A stretch of 64,000 nt of DNA from Flavobacterium tibetense (GTDB taxonomy: Bacteria > Bacteroidota > Bacteroidia > Flavobacteriales > Flavobacteriaceae). A program made the translations under genes and the position numbers. The DNA is taken from assembly GCF_003293845.1 (NCBI RefSeq), contig NZ_QLST01000001.1:1-64000 (forward strand), written 5' to 3'. This document shows, piece after piece, positions 6,887 through 15,695 of this stretch (position 1 is the stretch's first letter; each line of letters begins with the position of its first letter). The notes beneath the pieces are model-generated. The model was not told where the DNA came from and searched no databases. It worked only from the letters and a program-made list of their open reading frames with translations.

Positions 6887-8389
6887 TTATCCATTGGTTT
6901 TTAATTTCATTCCGGGTTGTATAGCATCACCGCTAATATCGTTCCATTTTTTCAAATTTTCGACAGAAACTCCGGGAAATTGTCTTGCAATAGAGAATAA
7001 TGAGTCGCCACTTTTTACCGTATAATACCCACTATTACTAGCTTTTGGCGTGTTTTGAACTACTGGAGCAGAGGCACCATAAACTTTTAAAGTTTTTCCT
7101 GCTTGAATATTATTTCCTTTAATATTATTCCATTTTCTAAGGCTAGAGATAGTCGTTTTATATTTACTCGCTATTAAACCCAGGCTTTCACCAGAACGAA
7201 TTTTATGATAAACAACTGTAGATTGTGAATCTGAATTGCTAACTGTTGCTACTATAGAACTGTGATACGGTTTTTCTTTTAAATTTTCTTGGTAGTCTAC
7301 GTAAGCATAAACCTTTTCTTCATTGGAAACGAATAACCCAATTTTATTTTTTGGTAAACGCAAATAATGCGGTTTAGCAACATCAAAAGGAACTACGTTC
7401 AATTTATAAATTGGATTTAAAAATTCAATTTGTGAAACAGGAATATCTAACAATTCTGAAACTTGTTGGAATGTAATGCGTTTTTTTACCGCAATAGTAT
7501 CCGTTTCAAAATACGTCATTGGCGCTTTTTTGGGTTGTAATCCGTGTTCTTTTGTGTATTCGTAAATGTACAAAGTTGCTAAAAAAGCAGGAACATAATT
7601 AGCCGTTTCTTGTGGTAAATTTCTACGAATATTCCAATAATTCTGACTTCCGCCCGAACGACGAATCGCTTTGGAAACGTTTCCTGGTCCAGCATTGTAA
7701 GAAGCTAGAACCAAACTCCAATCGCCAAAAATCGTGTATAAACTTGATAAATATTGGCATGCCGCTTCTGTTGCTTTCAATGGATCATAGCGTTCATCTA
7801 CATACGAATTCACTTCTAAGTTGAATTGTTTTCCTGTTGGATACATAAATTGCCATAAACCTGTTGCGCCCACTCGAGATTTCGCTTTTGGATTCAAAGC
7901 AGATTCTACAATAGCTAAATATTTGATTTCCAATGGCACATTGTACTTAGCCAAATGCTCTTCAAACATGGGAAAGTAATATTCTGAAATAGCCATTAAG
8001 CGCTCAAATGACGTTTTTCGTTTCTTTAAAAAAGTTTTGATTAAATTTTCTAATCCAGGTGTATATTCTACATTGAATGGCGATTTTGCATCCAATTTTG
8101 CCAATCTGCTTTTTAAAACATCTGTTGACAAATCATAGGTTACCAAAGAATCAATATTGGTTGTCATTACATCAGAAAGCATTTCCTGAAAAATTTCATC
8201 ATTGCTCAATTCTGCCATCCAGCGTTCATCGATACAATTACTTGTATTGTGATTAATAAAAGTAGCTTTCAAAGAATCCAAATACGATAATTTAGGTAAA
8301 GCTATATTGGTTTCTATCACGTCACTTTCTTGCGACCATACGGAAGAAGAAAGTAAACTTGCCGTTAGAATTAGAATTAATTTTTTCAT
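6887..8389 (-). CDS. Lytic transglycosylase with LysM repeats (MltD-like)
   Basis: 500 residues with a signal peptide (LILTASLLSSSVWSQ). The SLT domain at about 140-270 has the catalytic-Glu segment LEIKYLAIVESALNPKAKS followed by GATGLWQFMYPTGKQF and ASYNAGPGNV. A degenerate LysM-like segment is at about 310-350, and two clear LysM domains are at about 395-440 and 452-497 (KIRSGESLGLIASKY, TVKSGDSLFSIARQF). It should cleave peptidoglycan in the periplasm to give 1,6-anhydro ends. Its stop is 10 nt before the DUF4837 start; the two are likely co-transcribed. Confidence 0.92.
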   Translation of the reverse strand: MKKLILILTASLLSSSVWSQESDVIETNIALPKLSYLDSLKATFINHNTSNCIDERWMAELSNDEIFQEMLSDVMTTNIDSLVTYDLSTDVLKSRLAKLDAKSPFNVEYTPGLENLIKTFLKKRKTSFERLMAISEYYFPMFEEHLAKYNVPLEIKYLAIVESALNPKAKSRVGATGLWQFMYPTGKQFNLEVNSYVDERYDPLKATEAACQYLSSLYTIFGDWSLVLASYNAGPGNVSKAIRRSGGSQNYWNIRRNLPQETANYVPAFLATLYIYEYTKEHGLQPKKAPMTYFETDTIAVKKRITFQQVSELLDIPVSQIEFLNPIYKLNVVPFDVAKPHYLRLPKNKIGLFVSNEEKVYAYVDYQENLKEKPYHSSIVATVSNSDSQSTVVYHKIRSGESLGLIASKYKTTISSLRKWNNIKGNNIQAGKTLKVYGASAPVVQNTPKASNSGYYTVKSGDSLFSIARQFPGVSVENLKKWNDISGDAIQPGMKLKTNG

Positions 8390-8447
8390 GTCTTTGTATT
8401 TCAGGGGCTTAACTTAGTATAACTAAGAAAATTGTTTTTTATTGTGT

Positions 8448-9635
8448 TTATTCTAAAATTGCCGCTATTCCTGGCAAAGTTCTTCCTTCTAACATTTCTA
8501 ACATAGCGCCGCCACCAGTAGAAACGTAGCTCATTTTTGGCTCAAAACCAAATTGCTTTACTGCAGCAACACTATCACCACCACCAACAAGCGAAAACGC
8601 TCCGTTTGCAGTAGATTCAGCAATGAAATCACCTAATTTAATGGTTCCGTTAGCAAATTTTTCCATTTCAAAAACACCTAATGGACCGTTCCATAAAATA
8701 GTTTTGGAATCTAAAATGATTCTTCTGATGATTTCTAATGATTTTGGACCAACATCCAATCCTTGCCAACCATCAGGAATTTGTTTTACATCAACAATTT
8801 GTGTATTGGCATCGTTAGAAAAAGCGTCAGCCGCAACAACATCAACTGGAATGTGAATTTGAACGCCTTTTTCTTTGGCTTTTTTCAAAATTTCGATTGC
8901 CAATTCTAGTTTATCATCTTCACAAATTGAATTTCCGATGTTTCCTCCCAAAGCTTTTACGAAAGTAAACGTCATTCCACCACCAATTATCATGTGGTTC
9001 ACTTTGTCTAAAATATTTTCAATTACCGTGATTTTGGAAGAAACTTTACTTCCGCCCAAAATAGCAACTACTGGTTTTTCCGAATTTTTCAATACTTTTT
9101 CAATACTTTCAATTTCTTTGGCAAGTAGATAACCAAAACATTTTGCGTCATTGAAAAATTGAGCAATTATAGTTGTAGAAGCGTGTGCTCGGTGAGCTGT
9201 TCCAAAAGCATCGTTTACATAAATATCGCCTAATTTGGCTAATTTTTCAGCAAAAGCTACATCGCCTTTTTCTTCTTCGGCATAAAAACGAAGATTTTCC
9301 AATAATAGAATTTCGCCTGATTGTAAATTTTTGGCAGCATTTTCAGCTACTTCACCAATACAATCTGATACAAAATGCACTTTTTGACCTAAAATTTCTT
9401 CGGTTTTTGCTACAATATGTTGTAAGGAATATTTGGCTTCAACGCCTTTTGGTCTTCCCAAATGACTCATCAAAATAACACTTCCGCCGTCTTGTAAAAT
9501 TTTGGTAATCGTTGGCTTTGCTGCTTCAATTCTAGTAGCATCAGTTACGCTAAAATTTTCATCAAGCGGCACGTTAAAATCAACGCGAATAATCGCTTTC
9601 TTTTGGTTGAAATTAAAATCGTTAAGTGTTTTCAT
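8448..9635 (-). CDS. pgk: Phosphoglycerate kinase
   Basis: 395 residues from the ATG at 9635; the open frame extends ten codons further upstream but the family starts at [10 protein letters not shown]-domain motifs are RVDFNVPL and [10 protein letters not shown] (substrate arginines), and [18 protein letters not shown] is the hinge. Nucleotide-site segments are [22 protein letters not shown] and GGGDSVAAV. It makes ATP from 1,3-bisphosphoglycerate in glycolysis and works in reverse in gluconeogenesis, in the cytosol. It appears monocistronic, with a possible -7 element at 9663-9670. Confidence 0.98.
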   Translation of the reverse strand: MKTLNDFNFNQKKAIIRVDFNVPLDENFSVTDATRIEAAKPTITKILQDGGSVILMSHLGRPKGVEAKYSLQHIVAKTEEILGQKVHFVSDCIGEVAENAAKNLQSGEILLLENLRFYAEEEKGDVAFAEKLAKLGDIYVNDAFGTAHRAHASTTIIAQFFNDAKCFGYLLAKEIESIEKVLKNSEKPVVAILGGSKVSSKITVIENILDKVNHMIIGGGMTFTFVKALGGNIGNSICEDDKLELAIEILKKAKEKGVQIHIPVDVVAADAFSNDANTQIVDVKQIPDGWQGLDVGPKSLEIIRRIILDSKTILWNGPLGVFEMEKFANGTIKLGDFIAESTANGAFSLVGGGDSVAAVKQFGFEPKMSYVSTGGGAMLEMLEGRTLPGIAAILE

Positions 9636-9662
9636 TGTTGTGTAATTGTTAAGTAAGGATTG

Positions 9663-9670
9663 CAAATATA
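9663..9670 (-). promoter_or_regulatory. -7 promoter element (TATATTTG) for pgk
   Basis: On the minus strand TATATTTG fits the flavobacterial TAnnTTTG consensus, 27 nt before the pgk ATG. No TTG was found at the expected -33 distance. Confidence 0.45.
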
Positions 9671-9790
9671 AATTATTGTGTTTTAAAATTTTATAATAAA
9701 AGTCATATTTATGAAATTTTTAATCGATTTTCTTTTTAATTTTCAAATGAAAATCAGTCATTTTTGGGATTTTTTAATTAGGTTTGTGCT

Positions 9791-10939
9791 ATGCTTTTTC
9801 AAGAAATTTTAGGTCAAGAACACATTAAAAATCACCTCAAAAGAAGTGCTGATTTGGGTAGAATTGCTCATGCGCAACTTTTCGTAGGTCCAGAAGGTTG
9901 TGGTACATTACCCATGGCCATTGCTTATGCTCAGTATATTTTATGCCAAAATTCAGGTGAAAATAATACTGGAAATAGCAGTTGTAATTTGAAATTTGAA
10001 CAGGTATCGCATCCTGATTTGCATTTTGCTTTTCCGGTTGCTGGAACGGAAGATGTAAAAAGTCATCCTGTAAGTTCTAATTTTTTAACGGAATGGCGCG
10101 AATTTCTTGCTGAAAATCCATACGCTGGATTGTTTGATTGGTTGCAAAAAATTGGAATTGAAAAAAAGCAAGGCAACATTAGTGTTCATGAAGCGGCTGA
10201 AATCAATAAATCTTTATCGTTAAAAGCATTTGAAGGTGGTTATAAAGTGATGATTATTTGGATGGCAGAAAAAATGAATACACAAGCTGCCAACAAATTA
10301 CTGAAATTACTAGAAGAACCACCAAGCAAAACGATTTTCATTTTAATTGCTGAAAGTAAAGATGCGATTTTACAAACGATTTTGTCGCGCTGTCAAGTGT
10401 TGGATTTCATTGGATTAAGTGAAAGTGAAATTGCCATTGGGTTACAAGATAAATACCAATGTGAAGAAAAATTAGCCCATCGAATTGCGCATCAAAGCGA
10501 AGGGAATTTCAATAAAGCCATTCAGCTGTTTTTGAAAGATGAAGACGATTATCCGTTTGAAGAATGGTTTATAGAGTGGGTAAGAAGCGCGTTCAAAGCC
10601 AAAGGAAATGCTGCAGCTATTCACGATTTGATTGCTTGGAGTGAAAAAATTGCCAGTTTAGGAAGAGAAGTTCAAAAGCAGTTTTTGCATTATTGCATTC
10701 AGTTTTTTAGACAAGCGATGTTACAGAATTATCAAGTGAATCAATTGGTTTATTTTGAACCAAAAACCAGTAATTTTCAGTTAGAAAAATTTGCGCCTTT
10801 TGTGGATGGTGGCAACATCATGGAGATTTACAAAGAACTTGATGATGCTATTTATCACATAGAACGCAACGGAAATAGTAAATTAATTTTAACCGATTTA
10901 TCCATAAAATTAACCCGATTGATTCACAAAAAAAGTTAG
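9791..10939 (+). CDS. holB: DNA polymerase III subunit delta'
   Basis: 382 residues. The N-terminus FQEILGQEHIKNHLKRS and RIAHAQLFVGPEGCGTLPMA is the degenerate P-loop region of delta'-type clamp-loader subunits. MNTQAANKLLKLLEEPPSKTIFILIAES and ILSRCQVLDF are the box VII and SRC-motif equivalents. Part of the replicative clamp-loader complex. It overlaps nothing and is followed 2 nt later by a DoxX-like gene. It runs rightward against its leftward neighbours. Confidence 0.93.
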   Translation: MLFQEILGQEHIKNHLKRSADLGRIAHAQLFVGPEGCGTLPMAIAYAQYILCQNSGENNTGNSSCNLKFEQVSHPDLHFAFPVAGTEDVKSHPVSSNFLTEWREFLAENPYAGLFDWLQKIGIEKKQGNISVHEAAEINKSLSLKAFEGGYKVMIIWMAEKMNTQAANKLLKLLEEPPSKTIFILIAESKDAILQTILSRCQVLDFIGLSESEIAIGLQDKYQCEEKLAHRIAHQSEGNFNKAIQLFLKDEDDYPFEEWFIEWVRSAFKAKGNAAAIHDLIAWSEKIASLGREVQKQFLHYCIQFFRQAMLQNYQVNQLVYFEPKTSNFQLEKFAPFVDGGNIMEIYKELDDAIYHIERNGNSKLILTDLSIKLTRLIHKKS

Positions 10940-10941
10940 TT

Positions 10942-11325
10942 ATGATGACGAATGCCGCTCCAATCTTGATTTTGCTGTTGTTAGCCATTACTTTTTTGTA
11001 TTCCAGCTTTGAAAAGTTGACCGATTGGAACGGAACTATGACTTGGTTGCAATCGCATTTTGCCAATACTTTTGTGGTTAAGTATTTGAAAATCTGCTTG
11101 ATTTTGGTTTTAGTAATGGAAATAATTACTGGCGTTTTTTGTGTTTCAGGAATTATTGAATTGGCACTAAAACCTACTAGTAAAATTGCTTGGTATGCCG
11201 CTGTTTTTTCTTGTTTAACTTTGTTAGCTTTGCTTTTTGGTCAACGCATTGCGAAAGATTATGACGGTGCTAGAACATTGGTTATTTATTTTATTCCAGC
11301 GGTTGTTTTGGTGTATTGGTTGTGA
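10942..11325 (+). CDS. DoxX-like small membrane protein
   Basis: 127 residues with four likely transmembrane helices (about 6-22, 45-67, 76-100, 110-127) and FEKLTDWNG after the first, as in DoxX/MauE-type proteins. The start ATG is 2 nt after the holB stop, so the two are probably translated from one message. The role is unknown; some family members act in thiol or quinone redox metabolism. Confidence 0.65.
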   Translation: MMTNAAPILILLLLAITFLYSSFEKLTDWNGTMTWLQSHFANTFVVKYLKICLILVLVMEIITGVFCVSGIIELALKPTSKIAWYAAVFSCLTLLALLFGQRIAKDYDGARTLVIYFIPAVVLVYWL

Positions 11326-11341
11326 TTTTTCACGTGAAACG
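11326..11341. other. parS-like site (14/16)
   Basis: TTTTTCACGTGAAACG differs from the canonical parS TGTTTCACGTGAAACA at two outer positions. It lies just after the DoxX-like gene. It belongs to a cluster with sites at 15607, 17579 and 17625. Confidence 0.5.
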
Positions 11342-11351
11342 ATTGAAAATT

Positions 11352-13631
11352 TTATTTCTTCACCAAACTCGCTTTGTACAATCGCAGTTCATCCCATGAG
11401 AATTTATCTCCGTGAATTTCTTTCAATTCGCCTAAACTTTCGCCTTTGTAATCTTGGAACGCTACTTCCAATTCCTTCACTTTGTCTTCGGGTAAAATTT
11501 CGGAAAGTTGAACAATTTCCATTTGGATTAATTTGCTAAAATGATTGAAAATGGTTTGTGGTGTTAGTTTTCTTTCTTTGGCAATTTCATAAATGGTTAG
11601 GTTTTGTTTCCAAAGTTCCAAGGTATCTTCGATGGTAGATTTTTTAGGTTCTTTGGTTTTCTTCTTTTTAGGTTCGTAATAATACGAAACATCATCCTCA
11701 TCTTCAACTAATGAATTACTAATCGCTTTAAATCGCTCTGAAACTTTTACTAATTTATTGATTTTATACACGTTAGCATCTTCCGAAATTAGATTTTTCT
11801 TTGAAATTTCTTTGCCTTCAACAATAATTTGTGTGAGTAATTTCACCTTTTTCAGTTGTAAAATGGCTTTAATTTGTAAATCTTCCAATTCCAATAATTC
11901 ATCATGGAAAGTTTTTACTTTTTTGGTACGTTTCACTTCTTCAATTTTAAGCAACAACTCTTCGGTTATTTCATCTAAAATCTTAAAAAAATAATCGTAA
12001 GCGGCATCACATCTCTGTTTTACAAATTCAGGTTGAAGTTCGGTTTCGTTGAAAATTTTATGCAATTGTTGCAAGAACTTGATTGAAGGTTCTGCTATTG
12101 TAGCTATTTTATCGTGTTGTTCTATAGCCCATTTTTCGTGCTTAGTTTTTGGCGATTTCGGTGCTTCGGATTTATAACTAAAAATATGATTGCGCCATTC
12201 TTGAACTAACTGCTTGAAATCAAATGCATTGAATAATGAATGTAGCCAAAATTGTAAAGTTTCAACCGTTAATTCGTTTTTAAGAATTTCTTCTGTTGCT
12301 TTGTTTTCAGCATAACTCAATACTTCTTCATCGCTAGAAATGCCATTCATTCGAAGCGGAGAAAGCAAAATTAGCCCTTTTAACGAACGCAAACGTGATA
12401 AAGCCACATAGGCTTGGCCAGGAGCGAAAACTTGCGACACATCGAGCGCTGCTTTGTCGAACGTTAAGCCTTGACTTTTATGAACGGTAATTGCCCAAGC
12501 TAATTTAATAGGGTAGTGGACAAACGTTCCAATGACTTCTTCTGTGACTTCCTTTGTGTTCTCATCCACTTTATAACGGATATTTTGCCATTCGTAGCGT
12601 TCTACTTCAATGGTTTTGTTTTCTTCTGGAAAATTCACGAAAATTTCTTTTTCCGAAAGCGAATGAATAACACCCATTTTTCCGTTGTAAAACTGTTTAT
12701 CGAAGTTTAAATCGTTTTTGATAAACATGATTTGAGCGCCCACTTTTAGTCGAAGTTGTTCGTCTAATGGATAAATTTTATCTGGAAATTCTCCAGTAAT
12801 TTCAGGAAAATAAGAAAATTCTTTTCCTTTTAAATCTTCCAATGACTTTGCGTTTGTAGTATCCGCTTTGGTATTGTGCGTGGTTAAGATGATGTAACCT
12901 TTATTGGTTTTCAAATCAAAATTAGGTTGAACGAATTGATTTAGAAGTTGGACATCATTGGAAGTAATTTTGTTATAACGCAAATTATTCAACACATCGA
13001 TGAATTCGGCATCCGTTTGGCGAAAAATTTTATCTAATTCTATGTACAACGGTGGAAATTGTTGCATCACGTGCGAATGAAAAAAGAACATGCCCCGGTA
13101 ATACTTTTTCAAAACATCCCATTCTTCATTTTTGACTACTGGTGGTAATTGTAATAAATCTCCTATAAATAAAACTTGGACACCACCAAAAGGTTTTTCA
13201 ATTCTTCGCACTTTTCGCATCATAAAATCGATGGCGTCTAAAACATCGGCACGAAGCATAGAAACTTCATCAATGATAAGCAATTCCATGTTTCGAATAA
13301 CGGCACGTTTCACGTTATTCATCTTAAAATGCCGACCTAAAGAATTGCGATTTTCAAATTTATAGGTTGGTGAAAAATTGGGAAGTTCCTTATTATCAGG
13401 TAAAAAAGCGGCAAAAGGCAATTGAAAAAGCGAATGAATAGTAACACCACCAGCATTTAGCGCGGCGATTCCTGTTGGTGCTACAACTACCGTATTTTTG
13501 TGTGTTGTGGCGATAATTTCTTTTAAAAGCGTTGTTTTTCCAGTTCCGGCTTTACCGGTTAAGAAAATGGATTTATTGGTTTGATTAATAAATCGAAGCG
13601 TGTAAGTTGCTGCGGCTGATAGTGATTCCAT
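11352..13631 (-). CDS. Pif1-like helicase with C-terminal helix-turn-helix
   Basis: 759 residues. Walker A GKAGTGKT is at about 26-33, followed by VVVAPTGIAALNAGGVTIHS (motif Ia). LLIIDEVSMLRAD at about 117 is motif II. QLPPV is motif III, and WAITVHKSQGLTFDKAALDV with YVALSRLRSLKGLILL are motifs V and VI. This is the SF1B Pif1/RecD-type core, a 5'-3' DNA helicase. The last 100 residues hold a helix-turn-helix (TIYEIAKERKLTPQTIFNHF), as in the HTH_40 arrangement. Likely role: resolving replication or repair structures. Confidence 0.88.
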   Translation of the reverse strand: MESLSAAATYTLRFINQTNKSIFLTGKAGTGKTTLLKEIIATTHKNTVVVAPTGIAALNAGGVTIHSLFQLPFAAFLPDNKELPNFSPTYKFENRNSLGRHFKMNNVKRAVIRNMELLIIDEVSMLRADVLDAIDFMMRKVRRIEKPFGGVQVLFIGDLLQLPPVVKNEEWDVLKKYYRGMFFFHSHVMQQFPPLYIELDKIFRQTDAEFIDVLNNLRYNKITSNDVQLLNQFVQPNFDLKTNKGYIILTTHNTKADTTNAKSLEDLKGKEFSYFPEITGEFPDKIYPLDEQLRLKVGAQIMFIKNDLNFDKQFYNGKMGVIHSLSEKEIFVNFPEENKTIEVERYEWQNIRYKVDENTKEVTEEVIGTFVHYPIKLAWAITVHKSQGLTFDKAALDVSQVFAPGQAYVALSRLRSLKGLILLSPLRMNGISSDEEVLSYAENKATEEILKNELTVETLQFWLHSLFNAFDFKQLVQEWRNHIFSYKSEAPKSPKTKHEKWAIEQHDKIATIAEPSIKFLQQLHKIFNETELQPEFVKQRCDAAYDYFFKILDEITEELLLKIEEVKRTKKVKTFHDELLELEDLQIKAILQLKKVKLLTQIIVEGKEISKKNLISEDANVYKINKLVKVSERFKAISNSLVEDEDDVSYYYEPKKKKTKEPKKSTIEDTLELWKQNLTIYEIAKERKLTPQTIFNHFSKLIQMEIVQLSEILPEDKVKELEVAFQDYKGESLGELKEIHGDKFSWDELRLYKASLVKK

Positions 13632-13651
13632 GTGGCGTAAATTTAATAATA

Positions 13652-13813
13652 ATACCGATTTTGCTCTGAAATTACTGCAATAAAACGCCCTTTTTTCCTT
13701 TCTACTTCCCTATAAAAAGAAAACGTAGCTATGGCTATGCTTTATTTTTCTATGTTGTATAAAGAAAAAAATCATCATTTTCTTTTACAGTAATTTCAAA
13801 ACAAAAACGGTAT
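13652..13813. repeat. 162-bp element with 26-bp terminal inverted repeats
   Basis: The ends at 13652-13677 and 13788-13813 match as inverted repeats at 23 of 26 positions (shared cores ATACCG and TGAAATTACTG). The interior continues as an imperfect palindrome around GTAGCTATGGCTATGC (near 13724-13739). No ORF. It fills most of the 260-bp gap between the helicase gene start and the ompH terminator. It looks like a MITE or large REP-type element. Confidence 0.75.
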
Positions 13814-13844
13814 AACAAATATATAGCATTTATTGGGAATAAAA

Positions 13845-13868
13845 AAGTCCTGCTTTTCAACAGGACTT
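13845..13868 (-). terminator. Rho-independent terminator of the ompH-like gene
   Basis: An 8-bp stem AAGTCCTG/CAGGACTT with an 8-nt loop. Read on the minus strand it is followed by a T-run, 23 nt after the stop of the gene ending at 13891. Confidence 0.85.
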
Positions 13869-13890
13869 CATTGGTATTTAAAATTAAGAA

Positions 13891-14475
13891 TTACTTCTTA
13901 GTTTCTTCTTTTTTTGGTTCTTCTTTAGAAGTTTCTTTACCTTTAGATGCTTGGAATTCTTCATTTAATAATTTTAGAATTTCTTCTGTGATATCATAGT
14001 TTTCTTTAGCATACAAAACTGTTGCAGCGTCGCCAGTACCATAGATATAATCGTAACCGTTCTTTTTACCGTAATCTTTGATAAAATCCTTCATTGATTT
14101 TACGATTTCGCTTCTAATACTGTCACTTTCAACTTGGATTTGGCGTAACAAAGCGTTTTGTTCCATTTGCAATTCTTGCTCACGACGTTGTAATTCAGCA
14201 CCTTTTTGTTGCGCCCAAGCCATTCCTTTTACTTCTGCGTTGCTTTGGAAGTTTTGTGCTTCGTACTGGAAATTCTTTAGTTTAGTTTCTAAAGGTCTTC
14301 CCATTTCTAAAGATTTCACTTTAAATTTTTCCTCTTCATCTTTAAACTTATCATATTTCTCCATCAAAGTTGCTGTATCAATATAAGCCGTTTTTGCTCC
14401 TTCAGCTGAAGCGGTTTCTTTGTTACATGAAATAGTTGCTAACGCAATTCCTAAAATTAAAAGTGCTTTTTTCAT
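13891..14475 (-). CDS. OmpH/Skp-like periplasmic protein with lipoprotein signal
   Basis: 194 residues. The signal LLILGIALATISC gives a lipobox Cys at about 17. The body is a long charged helical region (about 40-140; KFKDEEEKFKVKSLEMG, QQKGAELQRREQELQMEQNALLRQI) followed by IKDYGKKNGYDYIYGTGDAATVLYAKENYDITEEI, typical of OmpH/Skp proteins. These are periplasmic chaperones for outer-membrane proteins; this one is probably membrane-anchored. The Lys/Glu-rich tail is low complexity. Confidence 0.85.
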   Translation of the reverse strand: MKKALLILGIALATISCNKETASAEGAKTAYIDTATLMEKYDKFKDEEEKFKVKSLEMGRPLETKLKNFQYEAQNFQSNAEVKGMAWAQQKGAELQRREQELQMEQNALLRQIQVESDSIRSEIVKSMKDFIKDYGKKNGYDYIYGTGDAATVLYAKENYDITEEILKLLNEEFQASKGKETSKEEPKKEETKK

Positions 14476-14710
14476 TAGTGTATGTGTAAATGTGTTTTTT
14501 AAATTTTTGTAAAAATAGTAATTCCTTGTGAAGTAGCAAATAAACTGAAAAATTAAAGTATAAGATTTATTTATTAAAACTAATTTTAATTATAATTTTC
14601 AACTATTTAAAACAACTTAAATACATTAGATTTAAATGAAAATCAAAAATCAGAAAGGTTTTGATATATTTAATAGATTAAAAAGCCTTTAAATCGCTTT
14701 AAAATGATTT

Positions 14711-15559
14711 TTACTGCTTTTTTATGATGTAAATATGTGATGAAAATTCTTTTTTTACTAAACCAGATATATTTGATACCAATCCAATAAAAAATCCTTT
14801 GACAAAGTTCATTTTCCCATTTTTGTATTTTTCAGATAAAAGTGCCACATAAAAACTATCAAACCACATGGGTTTTACTTTTTTCAGTTGCATGTTTTGA
14901 TCAGCAAATAATTTTCTAATCGCTGTTTTTGAAAAATGCCATAAATGTCGGGGCACATCATAAGCTGCCCAAAACTCCTTATAGTATTTAGCATCGTAGG
15001 ATTTGAAATTGGGAACAGCAATAATAATTGTTCCGTTAGATTTCAACAAACGTTTTAGTGTTGCAATATGTTCTTCCAAATTTGGCACGTGTTCTAAAAC
15101 ATGCCACATGGAAATTACATCAAAACTTTCGTCTGCCAATTCTTCTAAATTGGTTCCAAAAGAAACTCCTTTTTGAATGGCAATTTGTTTTGCTTTGTCA
15201 TTAGGTTCAATTCCTGTTGTAATCCAATTTTGTTTTTTAGCTTCCAATAAAAAATCGCCTGTTCCAGCACCAATATCTAAAAGTGTGCCTTTTTCAGGAT
15301 GCCATTGGTTAATTAATTTGACTTTGCTTTTTATTGCATTGCTTTTTACTAAATGATACATTTTTTCAAAAAGCGTTCTTTTGCCATCGGTGTGCGAAAT
15401 ATAATCTTCGCTTTCGTAATAACTAGGTAAACTTTCTAACGAAGGTTGTGGATGCGTTTTAAGCAAATCGTAAGCCTCGTTATGCAATAAAGAAAAAGAT
15501 TCTCCAGAAACTGAAAAATCTTTAACGGTAATAAATTTTTTGTCTTCTAAAAAAATCAT
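14711..15559 (-). CDS. Class I SAM-dependent methyltransferase
   Basis: 282 residues. The SAM-binding motif I is GTLLDIGAGTGDFLLEAKK (about 92-110), with SFDVISMWHVLEHV for motif II/post-II, the pattern of the Methyltransf_23 group, and IIIAVPNFKSYDAKYY after it. The substrate cannot be read from sequence. The similar methyltransferase at 55628 lies in the polysaccharide cluster. It is leftward, downstream of mnmG, separated by a parS site and a repeat, so co-transcription with mnmG is uncertain. Confidence 0.85.
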   Translation of the reverse strand: MIFLEDKKFITVKDFSVSGESFSLLHNEAYDLLKTHPQPSLESLPSYYESEDYISHTDGKRTLFEKMYHLVKSNAIKSKVKLINQWHPEKGTLLDIGAGTGDFLLEAKKQNWITTGIEPNDKAKQIAIQKGVSFGTNLEELADESFDVISMWHVLEHVPNLEEHIATLKRLLKSNGTIIIAVPNFKSYDAKYYKEFWAAYDVPRHLWHFSKTAIRKLFADQNMQLKKVKPMWFDSFYVALLSEKYKNGKMNFVKGFFIGLVSNISGLVKKEFSSHIYIIKKQ

Positions 15560-15606
15560 TTGTAAAATTTTATGCCAATGGCTTATTTTAGTAGGGTTGA
15601 CTGAAT

Positions 15607-15622
15607 TGTTTCACGTGAAACA
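15607..15622. other. parS site, perfect match
   Basis: TGTTTCACGTGAAACA is a 16/16 perfect palindrome identical to the canonical ParB-binding site. It lies in the gap between mnmG and the methyltransferase gene. No parA/parB genes are in the window. Confidence 0.8.
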
Positions 15623-15633
15623 TATCCAGTTGA

Positions 15634-15695
15634 CAGTCGCAGTATTCAGTCGCAGATAAATGAAAACTGAAAACTGAGACTGAAAACTAAGACTA
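15634..15695. repeat. Inverted repeat of the stop-codon repeat family, overlapping the mnmG stop
   Basis: The left arm at 15634-15655 is a CAGTCGCAG-rich 22-mer related to the arms at 5160/5341. The right arm (about 15667-15695, units ACTGAAA/ACTGAGA/CTGAAAA) runs into the TAG stop of mnmG and, on the minus strand, is in sense orientation. About 17 of 22 positions pair. Confidence 0.65.

Noticed and set aside
9779-9786. TAGGTTTG as the holB promoter
   Set aside because: It ends 4 nt before the ATG and has no TTG at a workable distance, so the message would have to be leaderless; not strong enough to call.
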